DNA of 39,350 nt from an uncultured Oscillospiraceae bacterium (GCA_910577915.1 CAJTOM010000015.1:1-39350); one strand, 5' to 3'. Positions 8,439 through 17,360 are shown, numbered from the stretch's first letter. Notes: generated from the letters alone by a model not told the origin. Made by a program: numbers and translations.

Positions 8439-8467
8439 TTGCGGAGCGGGGGGAAACGCGGTATAAT
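8439..8467 (+). promoter_or_regulatory. Promoter of recQ
   Basis: TTGCGG (8439-8444), 17 bp, TATAAT (8462-8467). The in-frame ATG at 8466 lies inside the -10 box, so it cannot be the translation start of this transcript. Confidence 0.75.
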
Positions 8468-8513
8468 GGAGAAAACAGGCTGCGGGCCTGCCGCGGCCGG
8501 AGGGGGGACCACA

Positions 8514-10358
8514 TTGGAGAAACTGGCGGCACTCAAACAGTACTTCGGCCACGACAGCTTCCGCCCCGGTCAGGAGGAGCTGGTGGACGCCCTGCTGGCC
8601 GGCCGGGACGTGCTGGGAGTCATGCCCACGGGGGCGGGGAAGTCCATGTGCTATCAGCTGCCGGCGCTGCTGCTGCCGGGGGTGGCCCTGGTGGTCTCGC
8701 CGCTAATCTCCCTGATGAAGGACCAGGTGGCCGCGCTGGAGCAGGCGGGCATTCCGGCGGCGTTCATCAACTCCTCCCTGACGGCGGAGCAGTACCGGGA
8801 GGTGTTCCGCCGGGCCAGGGCGGGGGCCTACAAGATTCTCTACGTGGCCCCGGAGCGGCTTGTGACCGAGGGCTTTCTCCGCCTGAGCGCCTCTGTGGAC
8901 ATCTCCCTGGCGGCGGTGGACGAGGCCCACTGCGTGTCCCAGTGGGGTCAGGACTTCCGGCCCAGCTACCTGGGCATCGCCCAGTTTGTCTCCGGCCTGC
9001 CCCGGCGGCCACCGGTGGGGGCCTTTACCGCCACCGCCACCGGCGCGGTGCGGGAGGACATCCGCCGCCTTCTGCGGCTGGAGGACCCCCTGTGCGTCAC
9101 CACGGGCTTCGACCGGCCCAACCTCTTTTTCGATGTGGTCCGCCCCCAGTGCAAGGCCGCCTGGCTGGCGGACTACCTCCGCTCCCGGCGGGACCAGAGC
9201 GGCGTCGTCTACTGCGCCACCCGCAAAACGGTGGAGGCGGTGTGCGGGGATCTGCGCGCCCAGGGGGTGGCCGCCGCCCGCTACCACGCGGGGCTGGAGG
9301 ACGAGGAGCGGCGGCAGAACCAGGAGGACTTCGTCTACGACCGGGCCAGGGTCATGGTGGCTACCAACGCCTTTGGTATGGGCATCGACAAGTCCAATGT
9401 CAGCTTCGTCGTCCACTATAACATGCCCAAAAATCTGGAGAGCTACTACCAGGAGGCGGGCCGGGCGGGCCGGGACGGCGCGCCGGCGGAGTGCATTCTC
9501 CTTTTCTCCCCCGGCGACGTGCAGACGGCCAAGTACCTCATCAGCGCCCCCCAGGGCGGCGAGGAGCAGGAGACCCGGCGGGAGGTCCTCCGCCGGGACA
9601 TGGAGCGGCTGGAGCAGATGGTGGGCTACTGCAAAACTGACGGATGCCTGCGGGGGTGGCTGCTGGACTACTTCGGGGAGGCCCGGGCGGCCCAGTGCGG
9701 CAGCTGCGGCAACTGCAGGAGCGCCTTTGTGGAGCGGGACATCACCATCCCGGCCCAAAAGATTCTCTCTGCAGTGGCCAGGGTGGAGAAGAAGTACCGC
9801 AGCGGCCTGGGCCTCACCGCCATTATCCAGCTGCTGCGGGGCAGCCGGAACCGGCGGGTGCTCCAGCTGGGGCTGGACAAGCTCCCCACCTACGGCGCTC
9901 TGGCGGACACGGACCAGCGGACGGTGCGCAGCTATGTGGACCACCTCCTCTCCGAGGGCTTCCTGGAGCTGGTGGGGGAGGAGTATCCGGTGCTGCGTCT
10001 CACCAGCCGGGCCGGGGCTGTGCTGTTCCACGGCCGGACGGTCTCCCTCCGGGAGCGGGCCCAGGCTCCGGAGCCGACCCGGTCCTCCCGGCGGACCTCC
10101 GTCCCGCCCTCCGTCCCGCCGGAGGACGCCACCCTGCTGGCAGCGCTGAAGGGTCTGCGCGCCCAGTTCGCCCAGGAGGAGGACGTCCCCGCCTACATCG
10201 TCTTCTCCAATGCCGCCCTGGCGGACATGGCGGCCCGGCGGCCCAGGGACATGGGGGAATTTCTGCAGGTCTCCGGCGTGGGCTACGTGAAGGCGGCCCG
10301 GTATGGGGAACGGTTTCTGGCGCTCATCGCCGCCTGGCAAGAGGCGAACCCCTCATAG
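8514..10358 (+). CDS. recQ: ATP-dependent DNA helicase RecQ
   Basis: 3'-5' superfamily 2 helicase for recombination and fork repair, 614 aa from the chosen start (close to the family's 600-620). Visible in order: Walker A MPTGAGKS (37-44), DEAH box VDEAHCVSQWGQDFRPSY (DEAH 136-139), motif VI region ESYYQEAGRAGRDG, the zinc-binding cysteines CKTDGC...CGSCGNC, a winged helix, and a C-terminal HRDC domain (DVPAYIVFSNAALADMAARRP...FLQVSGVGYVKAARYG). TTG 8514 is chosen: GGAGGGGGG lies just upstream and the only upstream ATG (8466) overlaps the promoter -10. Monocistronic. Confidence 0.97.
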   Translation: MEKLAALKQYFGHDSFRPGQEELVDALLAGRDVLGVMPTGAGKSMCYQLPALLLPGVALVVSPLISLMKDQVAALEQAGIPAAFINSSLTAEQYREVFRRARAGAYKILYVAPERLVTEGFLRLSASVDISLAAVDEAHCVSQWGQDFRPSYLGIAQFVSGLPRRPPVGAFTATATGAVREDIRRLLRLEDPLCVTTGFDRPNLFFDVVRPQCKAAWLADYLRSRRDQSGVVYCATRKTVEAVCGDLRAQGVAAARYHAGLEDEERRQNQEDFVYDRARVMVATNAFGMGIDKSNVSFVVHYNMPKNLESYYQEAGRAGRDGAPAECILLFSPGDVQTAKYLISAPQGGEEQETRREVLRRDMERLEQMVGYCKTDGCLRGWLLDYFGEARAAQCGSCGNCRSAFVERDITIPAQKILSAVARVEKKYRSGLGLTAIIQLLRGSRNRRVLQLGLDKLPTYGALADTDQRTVRSYVDHLLSEGFLELVGEEYPVLRLTSRAGAVLFHGRTVSLRERAQAPEPTRSSRRTSVPPSVPPEDATLLAALKGLRAQFAQEEDVPAYIVFSNAALADMAARRPRDMGEFLQVSGVGYVKAARYGERFLALIAAWQEANPS

Positions 10359-10364
10359 AGACAG

Positions 10365-10393
10365 GGAGAGACGGCCCGTCGGGCCGCCTCTCC
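10365..10393. terminator. Hairpin between convergent recQ and merR
   Basis: GGAGAG-A-CGGCCC / GGGCCG-C-CTCTCC stem with a 3-nt loop and one mismatch. The T-runs are weak on both sides, so termination efficiency is uncertain; its place between convergent genes supports a shared terminator. Confidence 0.55.
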
Positions 10394-10403
10394 ATGCTTG
10401 TTC

Positions 10404-10814
10404 TCAATCCTCCTGGCCGCCGCCCTCCCGCAGCAGCCTGTCGGTCAGCTCCCGCTCCTTTTTGCGCAGGCACTGGTCATAGCCGGCGATCTTGCTGTTG
10501 AGCCGGTCCAGGGACCGCTGGATCTCCGCCATCCGCTCCTCCAGCTGGCTGCGCTGCTCCACCAGGATGGCCTTGCGCTGGGCGGCGGTGTCCTCCCCCC
10601 TGCGGAAGAGGGCCACGTACTCAATAAGGGCCTCGATCTGCACGCCGGCGGAGCGCATGCACTTCATCAGCTCCACCCACCCGCAGGAGGTCTCGTCGTA
10701 GTTCCGGACGCCCCCCTTGGTCCGGGGCACCGGCGGAATCAGGCCGATGCGCTCATAGTAGCGCAGGGTGTCGGGGGTAATGTCGTACTTTTTGCTTACC
10801 TCGGCAATGGTCAT
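10404..10814 (-). CDS. MerR family transcriptional regulator
   Basis: 136 aa. The N-terminal winged helix-turn-helix is TIAEVSKKYDITPDTLRYYERIGLIPPVPRTKGGVRNY; residues 75-120 form the long dimerisation coiled coil (AQRKAILVEQRSQLEERMAEIQRSLDRLNSKIAGYDQCLRKKERELTDRLL). No metal-binding cysteine pair is seen at the C-terminus, so a redox or small-molecule signal is more likely than a metal. ATG 10814 has GGGAGG 6 nt upstream; the GTG three bases earlier is too close to it. It follows the aldo/keto reductase gene by 18 bp, as in many MerR-AKR operons, and probably autoregulates the promoter at 12029-12059. Confidence 0.93.
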   Translation of the reverse strand: MTIAEVSKKYDITPDTLRYYERIGLIPPVPRTKGGVRNYDETSCGWVELMKCMRSAGVQIEALIEYVALFRRGEDTAAQRKAILVEQRSQLEERMAEIQRSLDRLNSKIAGYDQCLRKKERELTDRLLREGGGQED

Positions 10815-10832
10815 CACGCGCCTCCCGTCCCG

Positions 10833-11981
10833 CTACGCGCCAAACAGCTCCGCCGCCTGGCGCATGTTCTCCACCGCCCCCACGCCGAAGGGACAGCGCT
10901 TCTCACAGGCCCCGCACCGGATGCACTCCCCCGCCTTGTGGGGCAGCGCAGCGTAGTGCTCCCGAACGGTCTCAGGGATCTCCCCCTGGGCCCGGCAGAG
11001 GTTGAGGAATTTGGTCACGTCCGCCACGCTGATGCCCTGGGGGCAGGGGGCGCAGTGGCCGCAGTACATGCAGTGGCCCACCCAGCTGATCCTGGGCATG
11101 GCGGCCAGGGCGGCGGCGTAGTCCCGCTCCGCGCCGCCGGCGGTCTCGTAGGCGATGCTGCTTTTCAGGTCCTCCATGGACCTGGCCCCGCACATGACGC
11201 TGGCCACCGCCGGGCGGGTCAGGGCGTAGTGGAGGCACTGGAGGGGTGTGAGGGCCATCCCCGCCGGGGACATGTCCGCCTTCAAAAGGTCCCCGCCGCC
11301 GAAGGCCTTCATCACCGTGATGCCCACCCCCAGCCGCTGGCAGGTTTCGTAGAGGGTCTGGCGCTGGGGGTCCATGTTCACCAGGGGCCGTTCGTAGTTT
11401 TTCTCCGCCCACAGCTCCTCCACGTCCTCGTTGGCGGGCTGGAGGTCGTAGCAGGGGTTCACGGAGAACATGAGCACGTCGATCTCCCCCGTGTTCACCG
11501 CTGCCAGGGCCACCTCCGGGTTGTGGCTGGAGAGGCCCACGCTTTTGACGGTCCCGGCGGCCTTCAGCTCCAGGGCGTAGTCCAGGATGCCGTTTTGCCG
11601 GACGGCGTTCCAGTCGTCCATGGCGTCCACATAGTGGATCATGCCCACGTCCAGGTAGTCCGTGCCCAGAAGGCGCAGCTGCTGCGCCATACCCTCCCTG
11701 GCCTCCTCCAGGCTGCGGGTGCGCTTATACTGGCCGTCCTTCCACACGGAGCAGATGTGACCCTGGAGGACAAATTTTTCCCGGCGGCCCGCCAGGGCGG
11801 CCCCCAGGTCCTCCCGCACCTGGGGATTGGGGGTGTAGAGGTCGATGCAGTTGACCCCGGCGGCCTCCATGAGGTCCACCATCTCCCGGATCTGCTCCGC
11901 CGTCTTGCCCACGAAGCCCTCGCAGCCCATGCCGATCTCTCCCACCCGGATGCCAGTGCGGCCCAATGTACGGTATTCCAT
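10833..11981 (-). CDS. Aldo/keto reductase with C-terminal 4Fe-4S ferredoxin domain
   Basis: 382 aa. The TIM-barrel aldo/keto reductase part starts MEYRTLGRTGIRVGEIGMG and includes NCIDLYTPNPQVREDLGAAL, YLDVGMIHYVD and GTVKSVGLSSHNPE. The catalytic Tyr position (usually D-x-x-x-x-Y) reads DLYTPN. The C-terminus carries two cluster motifs: CMYCGHCAPCPQG and CIRCGACEKRCPFG. Together they indicate an Fe-S linked oxidoreductase of anaerobes; the substrate is unknown. An AAGGAG-like site precedes ATG 11981. It is the first gene of an operon with merR and sits behind a 19-bp-spacer promoter. Confidence 0.94.
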   Translation of the reverse strand: MEYRTLGRTGIRVGEIGMGCEGFVGKTAEQIREMVDLMEAAGVNCIDLYTPNPQVREDLGAALAGRREKFVLQGHICSVWKDGQYKRTRSLEEAREGMAQQLRLLGTDYLDVGMIHYVDAMDDWNAVRQNGILDYALELKAAGTVKSVGLSSHNPEVALAAVNTGEIDVLMFSVNPCYDLQPANEDVEELWAEKNYERPLVNMDPQRQTLYETCQRLGVGITVMKAFGGGDLLKADMSPAGMALTPLQCLHYALTRPAVASVMCGARSMEDLKSSIAYETAGGAERDYAAALAAMPRISWVGHCMYCGHCAPCPQGISVADVTKFLNLCRAQGEIPETVREHYAALPHKAGECIRCGACEKRCPFGVGAVENMRQAAELFGA

Positions 11982-12028
11982 ATTGCTTGTCTCCTTTTCT
12001 ATGTCCTGCGCGGTTGCTGTCTGCCCCT

Positions 12029-12059
12029 AGCATAGCATCTGGAGCGGGCTCTAAGTCAA
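12029..12059 (-). promoter_or_regulatory. MerR-type promoter/operator of the AKR-merR operon
   Basis: Minus strand TTGACT (12059-12054), a 19-bp spacer, TATGCT (12034-12029). The spacer contains the imperfect dyad AGAGC-CC-GCTCC. The -35 and first half of the spacer closely match the DUF362 promoter at 5598-5628. Confidence 0.82.
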
Positions 12060-12120
12060 GGGGCTTTTCCCTATTCCGGCAAATTATTTCCGCCCCGCCG
12101 TCCGCGTGCCGCCGTGACCG

Positions 12121-12705
12121 TCACACGCCCTCCTCCACGAAGCGGACGGCGGAATTGTCCCAGTACTGCCTGAAAACGCCGCAGCTCCCGTCAAAATTCA
12201 GCTGATACATTCGGAACACGGCGAGGATGTCCTTTGGCTGCCACTGCTCCTCGTATGAATACCGGTACGTCATGCCCAGCCGCCGCATAACGGCTCCGCT
12301 CCGGGGATTGTTGACGTCATGCGTCGCGGTGATAAAGGGCAGTCCGTCCCTCCGCACCTGGTCTATAACGGCTCTCCCGGCCTCTGTCACAATCCCCCGG
12401 CCCCAGAATTCCTTCCGAAGCCCGTACCCCAGGTCGTAACCGCCCTCCGTGCCGGCGGTCACGTACCCAATGGGACAGTCGTCCTCTTTCAGGCAGACCG
12501 CATACAGATAGCCTCGCTCCTTCTCGTAGGCCGCCGCATACCTCGTCTCGAAGAGGGCCCGCGCCTCCTCGATGCTTTTCAGGGGGAACCAGGGCAAAAA
12601 GGTATTGACCTCTCTGTCCCCCAGGATGCGGTACAGCGCCTCTGTGTCGTCCGCTGTAAATTTTCTCAATATCAGCCGCTCTGTCTCCAGCCGCGGTGTG
12701 TTCAT
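12121..12705 (-). CDS. GNAT family N-acetyltransferase (RimJ/RimL-like)
   Basis: 194 aa. The start PRLETERLILRKFTADDTEALYRIL is typical of the RimJ/RimL-like subgroup. The acetyl-CoA loop is in YGLRKEFWGRGIVTEAGRAV (R-x-x-G-x-G/A type: WGRGIVTEA), and DVNNPRSGAVMRRLGM is motif B. The tail (about 45 residues) extends past the usual end of the fold and reads YEEQWQPKDILAVFRMYQLNF. The start overlaps the stop of the upstream small gene by 4 bp (ATGA), so it is translationally coupled. Substrate unknown. Confidence 0.9.
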   Translation of the reverse strand: MNTPRLETERLILRKFTADDTEALYRILGDREVNTFLPWFPLKSIEEARALFETRYAAAYEKERGYLYAVCLKEDDCPIGYVTAGTEGGYDLGYGLRKEFWGRGIVTEAGRAVIDQVRRDGLPFITATHDVNNPRSGAVMRRLGMTYRYSYEEQWQPKDILAVFRMYQLNFDGSCGVFRQYWDNSAVRFVEEGV

Positions 12706-12926
12706 GCCCCACCGCCCCTCTCCTCCGGTACGCCCCTGAGCTCCCGCTCGATCAGCTCCCTGGCGATGGTGAACGCCTCCACCCGCCGCCTGGCCAGGGT
12801 GATCTGAGATTTGTACCGCTGTGAATCCTCCTTGGCCTCAAAGGTCCTGATTACCTCGTCCAGCTTGTGCAGCGTGGAATCAATCTGCCGCTTTGCCTCC
12901 AGCAGCGCCTCTCTTTTGTACGCCAT
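12702..12926 (-). CDS. Small helical protein of unknown function
   Basis: 74 aa, highly charged and predicted coiled-coil throughout (REALLEAKRQIDSTLHKLDEVIRTFEAKEDSQRYKSQITLARRRVEAFTIARELIERELR), with no Cys and no membrane segment. GGGAGA precedes ATG 12926. It is coupled to the GNAT by a 4-bp overlap. It lies just behind the leuS terminator. I do not recognise the family. Confidence 0.75.
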   Translation of the reverse strand: MAYKREALLEAKRQIDSTLHKLDEVIRTFEAKEDSQRYKSQITLARRRVEAFTIARELIERELRGVPEERGGGA

Positions 12927-12943
12927 GACATCATTCTCCCTGT

Positions 12944-12980
12944 AAAGAGCGGCGCGGTATGTTTGGGCATACCGCGCCGC
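12944..12980 (-). terminator. Intrinsic terminator of leuS
   Basis: Perfect 13-bp stem GCGGCGCGGTATG / CATACCGCGCCGC (12949-12961, 12968-12980) with a 6-nt loop, followed on the minus strand by TCTTTAC. Confidence 0.8.
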
Positions 12981-12992
12981 CGTACATTGTTC

Positions 12993-15422
12993 TTATTTCG
13001 CGGGCTTTACAATCAGGTTCACCAGCTTGTTTTTCACGTGGATCACCTTCACGATGTCCATGCCCTCGATGGCCCGGGCCACCTTGTCCACGGCCTTGGC
13101 GGCCTCCACCACCGCGGCCTCCTCGCTGTCCACGGGGACATGAACGGTGCCCCGGAGCTTGCCCTGGACCTGGACGGCCATCTCCACGGAGGAGGCCGCC
13201 GTCTTGCTCTCGTCGTAGACGGGCCAGCTCATCTGGCAGACCATCCCGCCCTCGGCGGCGGCGAAGCCCATGGTCTCCCACAGCTCCTCGCACATGTGGG
13301 GGGCGAAGGGGTTCAGCAGCAGCAGCAGGGTCTTCATGTCCCCCTTGGTGCAGCCGTTGGCGCAGAAGTCGTTCACCAGGGCCATCATGGCGGCGATAGC
13401 GGTGTTGAACTTCATGGCCTCGATGTCGTCGGAGACCTTCTTGATGGTCTTGTGAATGCCGGATTCGTTGGCGGGGGTGTACGCCTCGCCGTCCGCGCAG
13501 CTCTCGGAGAGGTTCCACACCCGGTCTAAGAACCGCTTGCAGCCCTTTACCGCGTTGTCGGACCAGGCGGCGGCCTTCTCAAAGTCGCCGATGAACATGA
13601 TATACATCCGCAGGGTGTCCGCGCCGTAGGCTCTGATGATGTCGTCGGGGTTGACCACGTTGCCCCGGCTCTTGCTCATCTTCTCGCCGCCCTCCCCCAG
13701 GATCATGCCGTGGCTGGTGCGCTTCCTGTAGGGCTCCTTGGTGGGGACCACGCCGATGTCGTAGAGGAACTTGTGCCAGAACCGGGAGTAGAGCAGGTGC
13801 AGGGTGGTGTGCTCCATGCCGCCGTTGTACCAGTCCACCGGGGACCAGTACTCCAGCGCCTCCCTGGAGGCCAGCGCTTTGTCGTTGTGGGGGTCCATAT
13901 ACCGCAGGAAGTACCAGCTGGACCCGGCCCACTGGGGCATGGTGTCCGTTTCCCGCCTGGCGGCGCCGCCGCAGCAGGGGCAGGTAGTTTTCACCCACTC
14001 GGTCATCTTGCTGAGGGGGCTCTCGCCGTCGTCGGTGGGCTCGTAGCTCTCCACCTCCGGCAGCAGCAAGGGCAGCTCGCTCTCCGGCAGAGGCTGCCAG
14101 CCGCACTTCTCGCAGTAGACCATGGGGATGGGCTCGCCCCAGTACCGCTGGCGGGAGAAGACCCAGTCCCGGAGCTTGTAGTTGACCTTGGCCGCGCCGA
14201 TGCCCTTCTCCTCCAGCCACTTGGTGACGGCGGGGATGGCGTCCTTGACGGTGAGGCCGTTGAGGAACGCGGAGTTGATCAGGATGCCGGTCTCGTCCTT
14301 GGCGGTGAAGGCGGCCTTCTGCACGTCCTCGCCGCCGGAGACCACCTCGATGATCTCGCAGCCGAACTTCTTGGCGAACTCCCAGTCCCGGTCGTCGTGG
14401 GCGGGCACGGCCATGATGGCCCCGGTGCCGTAGGTGGACAGGACGTAGTCGGAGATGAAGATGGGGATCTCCCGGCCGTTCACCGGGTTCACGCCCTTCA
14501 CGCCCTCCAGGCGCACGCCGGTCTTCTCTTTGTTCAGCTCCGTGCGCTCCAGATCGCTCTTGGAGGCGGCGGCGCGCTGGTATTCCCGGACCTCGCCGGC
14601 GTTTTTCAGCAGGGGCATCCACTGCTTCACCAGCTCGTGCTCCGGGGAGAGCACCATATAGGTGGCCCCGAAGAGGGTGTCGGGCCGGGTGGTGAAGACC
14701 ACGATGTCGTCGCCGGTGGTGGCCTTGAAGGTGACCTCCGCGCCGGTGGAGCGGCCGATCCAGTTCTTCTGCTGGGTCTTGACCCGGTCAATGAAGTCCA
14801 GCTCGTCCAGATCGTCGATCAGCCGCTGGGCATACTCGGTGATCTTCAGCATCCACTGGCTCTTCTCCTTGCGGATAACGGCGCTGCCGCAGCGCTCGCA
14901 GACGCCCTCCACCACCTCCTCATTGGCCAGCACGCACTTGCAGGAGGTGCACCAGTTCACCGGCATGGTGGCCTTGTAGGCCAGGCCCTTCTTGTAGAGC
15001 TGGAGGAAAATCCACTGGGTCCACTTGTAGTAGCTGGGATCGGTGGTGTCCACCACCCGGTCCCAGTCGAAGCCGTAGCCCAGCCGCTTGAGCTGCTGGG
15101 TGAAGTGGGCGATGTTGTTCTTGGTGACGATGGCGGGGTGGATGTGGTTTTTGATGGCGTAGTTTTCCGTGGGCAGGCCGAAGGCGTCGAAGCCCATGGG
15201 GAAGAGGACGTTGTACCCGTCCATCCGCTTTTTCCGGGTGACGATGTCCATGGCGGTGTAGGGCCGCGGATGGCCCACGTGGAGGCCCTGCCCGGAGGGG
15301 TAGGGGAACTCGATGAGGCCGTAGAACTTGGGCTTATCGCTTTTGTCGGCGGCGGCGAAGACCTTGGCCTTCTCCCAGCGCTCCTGCCACTTGGGCTCAA
15401 TCGCAGCAAAATCGTACTTCAA
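12993..15422 (-). CDS. leuS: Leucine--tRNA ligase
   Basis: Class I synthetase with editing domain, about 809 aa, normal bacterial size. The HIGH motif is HVGH in PYPSGQGLHVGHPRPYTAMD; a zinc-type knuckle WCTSCKCVLANEEVVEGVCERCG follows; the CP1 editing domain has TTRPDTLFGATYMVLSPEH and GTGAIMAVPAHDDRDWEFA; the KMSKS motif is EKMSKSRGNVVNPDDI; the helical anticodon domain and C-terminal domain complete it. The frame opens at GTG 15431 and TTG 15422. The TTG gives the usual MKYDF start and leaves a better distance to GAAGAGAG, but the site is weak and GTG 15431 remains possible. No T-box is seen upstream despite the clostridial setting. Confidence 0.97.
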   Translation of the reverse strand: MKYDFAAIEPKWQERWEKAKVFAAADKSDKPKFYGLIEFPYPSGQGLHVGHPRPYTAMDIVTRKKRMDGYNVLFPMGFDAFGLPTENYAIKNHIHPAIVTKNNIAHFTQQLKRLGYGFDWDRVVDTTDPSYYKWTQWIFLQLYKKGLAYKATMPVNWCTSCKCVLANEEVVEGVCERCGSAVIRKEKSQWMLKITEYAQRLIDDLDELDFIDRVKTQQKNWIGRSTGAEVTFKATTGDDIVVFTTRPDTLFGATYMVLSPEHELVKQWMPLLKNAGEVREYQRAAASKSDLERTELNKEKTGVRLEGVKGVNPVNGREIPIFISDYVLSTYGTGAIMAVPAHDDRDWEFAKKFGCEIIEVVSGGEDVQKAAFTAKDETGILINSAFLNGLTVKDAIPAVTKWLEEKGIGAAKVNYKLRDWVFSRQRYWGEPIPMVYCEKCGWQPLPESELPLLLPEVESYEPTDDGESPLSKMTEWVKTTCPCCGGAARRETDTMPQWAGSSWYFLRYMDPHNDKALASREALEYWSPVDWYNGGMEHTTLHLLYSRFWHKFLYDIGVVPTKEPYRKRTSHGMILGEGGEKMSKSRGNVVNPDDIIRAYGADTLRMYIMFIGDFEKAAAWSDNAVKGCKRFLDRVWNLSESCADGEAYTPANESGIHKTIKKVSDDIEAMKFNTAIAAMMALVNDFCANGCTKGDMKTLLLLLNPFAPHMCEELWETMGFAAAEGGMVCQMSWPVYDESKTAASSVEMAVQVQGKLRGTVHVPVDSEEAAVVEAAKAVDKVARAIEGMDIVKVIHVKNKLVNLIVKPAK

Positions 15423-15481
15423 ACTAATCACACTCTCTTCTATGTTGTCCGGCGCGTCCCGGCAAATGTCACATGGGGCAT

Positions 15482-15510
15482 ATTATATCGGATTTTCCGC
15501 CGGAATGCAA
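15482..15510 (-). promoter_or_regulatory. Promoter of leuS
   Basis: Minus strand TTGCAT (15510-15505), 17 bp, TATAAT (15487-15482), about 55 bp before the start codon. Confidence 0.78.
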
Positions 15511-15619
15511 GGGCCTTCCGGCTTTTTCTCCCGCCGGGCTATGTTGCGAAGTTTATTTGCGATTGCTTGAAGGACGATGCAAGCTTATTCCCTTATTATT
15601 ACAATCATTCTGCGGGCAT

Positions 15620-17089
15620 CTAGGGGGAAGTTGGAGCGGACGCATATTTTTCATGTTGAATTGCTGCAACACATGCCTCTAATGCTGTTTGGCCAGCATC
15701 AGGGATTACATCTGGACTGGTCCCCATAATTCCGTTACATGTACCATCCAGGTTAAAAGACAGATACGGCTCATAGTAAACGAGCAAGCCGGAGTAGGGC
15801 AGCGCCATTACATAGGGCTGGGCACCAATTCCATTACCGCCTGTCTGTTCTCCTACCAGAGTAGCAAAACCTGTCGACTTACAGAAGTAAGCAAATGTAT
15901 CCGCCGCTGAATAACATTTTTTATCAATAAGTACCCATATCTTGCTATGGAAGATGGGAGTTTGGGACGCATCTCCGCCCATGGACACTGTAGCTTTGAC
16001 AACCACATCATAACTTTCTAATGCATTCAATGGAATCGTGGGAAAATCTGTACGCCATGATGCGTCAGAATATGGATGGTACCCACTTTGATCTGTGCAT
16101 AATGCAGGATTAAGTGCAAGATTAAGGGGACCTGGTTTTGCAGCAACCAAAAAGGAAAAGAGGATCCGTTCACTTGTCAAAAAACTTCCCAGATCTTGTG
16201 CCCAGACTGCCGTGTTCCCTCCCGGATTACCCCGGATGTCAATAATGAGATGTTCTTCCTCTGCAATAGTGTCAAAAAAATCCGAAATAGCAGTCTGCGT
16301 TTTTGTAGACCAATTGTTGAATACTGGTATCCTTAGATAGGGAATATTGTCTGCATAACCAAGCGTAATACCATCTTGAAGAACTTTTGCTTCCTCGATA
16401 TTTTCAACCTGAAGCGTTTCGGAATGATCTGAGTTTTTGTCGTGTGCTGTCTGCTGTTTCGGAAAATTTGTATATAATGCAGCTGTTTTGCTACTGTGCA
16501 GCAGAGCACACATGTTTTTATACAATTCAAATTCTACTCCACAAAATGCATTACAAAGTGTACGGTATTGTCCCTCTAATATAACGAACAGATGGCCAAC
16601 CTTTTGAAATTCATTCAAGCAGTCTGTGACGGTATTGATGAACGCTTCCTGCGAGATATAGCCGTCATCCGCCAGCGAGACCAGCTTGGCCCGATACCGC
16701 GTCTTGGCCACCCGGCTGCTGATCCCCAGCTCTTGCTTAATGACATCAAAGTAGGGATAGTTTTCCTCCAGCAGCTCCCACATGGTGTCATAGTCGTACA
16801 GCGCCTGCCCGGCGGAGAGGAGGATCCCCTCCTCCTCATCCACCAGCAGCTCCTCCTCGAAGGGGAGCGGAAACGATTCTGTCTCTGTGAATGCAATCTC
16901 ACACACCGGCGGAGCGAGCGGCAGCGGCGCGGCGGGCTCCTCCTCGGTGGGGCTGTCCGAAGCCGGCGTCTCGATTTCGACGTTTTCGGGCGGCAAATCG
17001 TTCGCCGTATCCTCTGTATTTGCCGGTGACTGGCAGGCGCACAGAAGAAGCAACATGCATGCAGTGATCAGAAATTGTTTTGTTTTCAT
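15620..17089 (-). CDS. S41 family peptidase, lipoprotein
   Basis: 489 aa. A short signal peptide MKTKQFLITACMLLLLCAC ends in a lipobox-like L-C-A-C, giving lipidation at Cys19, followed by an acidic Pro/Glu/Ser-rich linker (20-60). The tail-specific-protease core has LIIDIRGNPGGNT (282-293) and the nucleophile region KKCYSAADTFAYF (Ser394), followed by TLVGEQTGGNGIG. No PDZ domain is obvious. It would act on the outer face of the membrane. GGGGG lies 7 nt before ATG 17089; the frame is open upstream but without support. Most of the gene is clearly AT-richer than its neighbours, suggesting acquisition. Part of a two-gene islet with the DUF4303-like gene, transcribed divergently. Confidence 0.88.
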   Translation of the reverse strand: MKTKQFLITACMLLLLCACQSPANTEDTANDLPPENVEIETPASDSPTEEEPAAPLPLAPPVCEIAFTETESFPLPFEEELLVDEEEGILLSAGQALYDYDTMWELLEENYPYFDVIKQELGISSRVAKTRYRAKLVSLADDGYISQEAFINTVTDCLNEFQKVGHLFVILEGQYRTLCNAFCGVEFELYKNMCALLHSSKTAALYTNFPKQQTAHDKNSDHSETLQVENIEEAKVLQDGITLGYADNIPYLRIPVFNNWSTKTQTAISDFFDTIAEEEHLIIDIRGNPGGNTAVWAQDLGSFLTSERILFSFLVAAKPGPLNLALNPALCTDQSGYHPYSDASWRTDFPTIPLNALESYDVVVKATVSMGGDASQTPIFHSKIWVLIDKKCYSAADTFAYFCKSTGFATLVGEQTGGNGIGAQPYVMALPYSGLLVYYEPYLSFNLDGTCNGIMGTSPDVIPDAGQTALEACVAAIQHEKYASAPTSP

Positions 17090-17111
17090 AACCAGTCCCC
17101 CTGTTTCAAAA

Positions 17112-17182
17112 ATAGCAATTATTATGTAGAATAAGCTCAACTGTAATTCATCGAAGGAATTATAGCACACAATAATTGCTAT
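17112..17182. repeat. 12-bp inverted repeat around the S41 promoter
   Basis: ATAGCAATTATT at 17112-17123 and its exact reverse complement at 17171-17182, 47 bp apart. One arm is in the promoter spacer and the other just before the ribosome site. Confidence 0.7.
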
Positions 17183-17187
17183 ATCAA
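17159..17187 (-). promoter_or_regulatory. Promoter of the S41 peptidase gene
   Basis: Minus strand TTGATA (17187-17182), 17 bp, TATAAT (17164-17159). The spacer contains one arm of a 12-bp inverted repeat. Confidence 0.75.
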
Positions 17188-17360
17188 CCAGCTCTGTGGA
17201 AACCGCCCAGGGAGTGTCCCGTTTGCAGACTTTATAGATATAATTGCCCAACAGCGAGTTTCCCGACTTCCAGTAATAATGCGGCATCCAACTGTGCAAA
17301 GAAACAAAATTTCGGAATTATAAAATGCGCGGTAGGACACTCTCCTCCTTTCCTTGTGGA

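Noticed and set aside
15423..15500. T-box riboswitches for leuS and gltX
   Set aside because: The leuS transcript starts only about 55 bp before the gene and gltX has only 50 bp after the GNAT gene; no GGTGGTACCGCG-type sequence is present in either.
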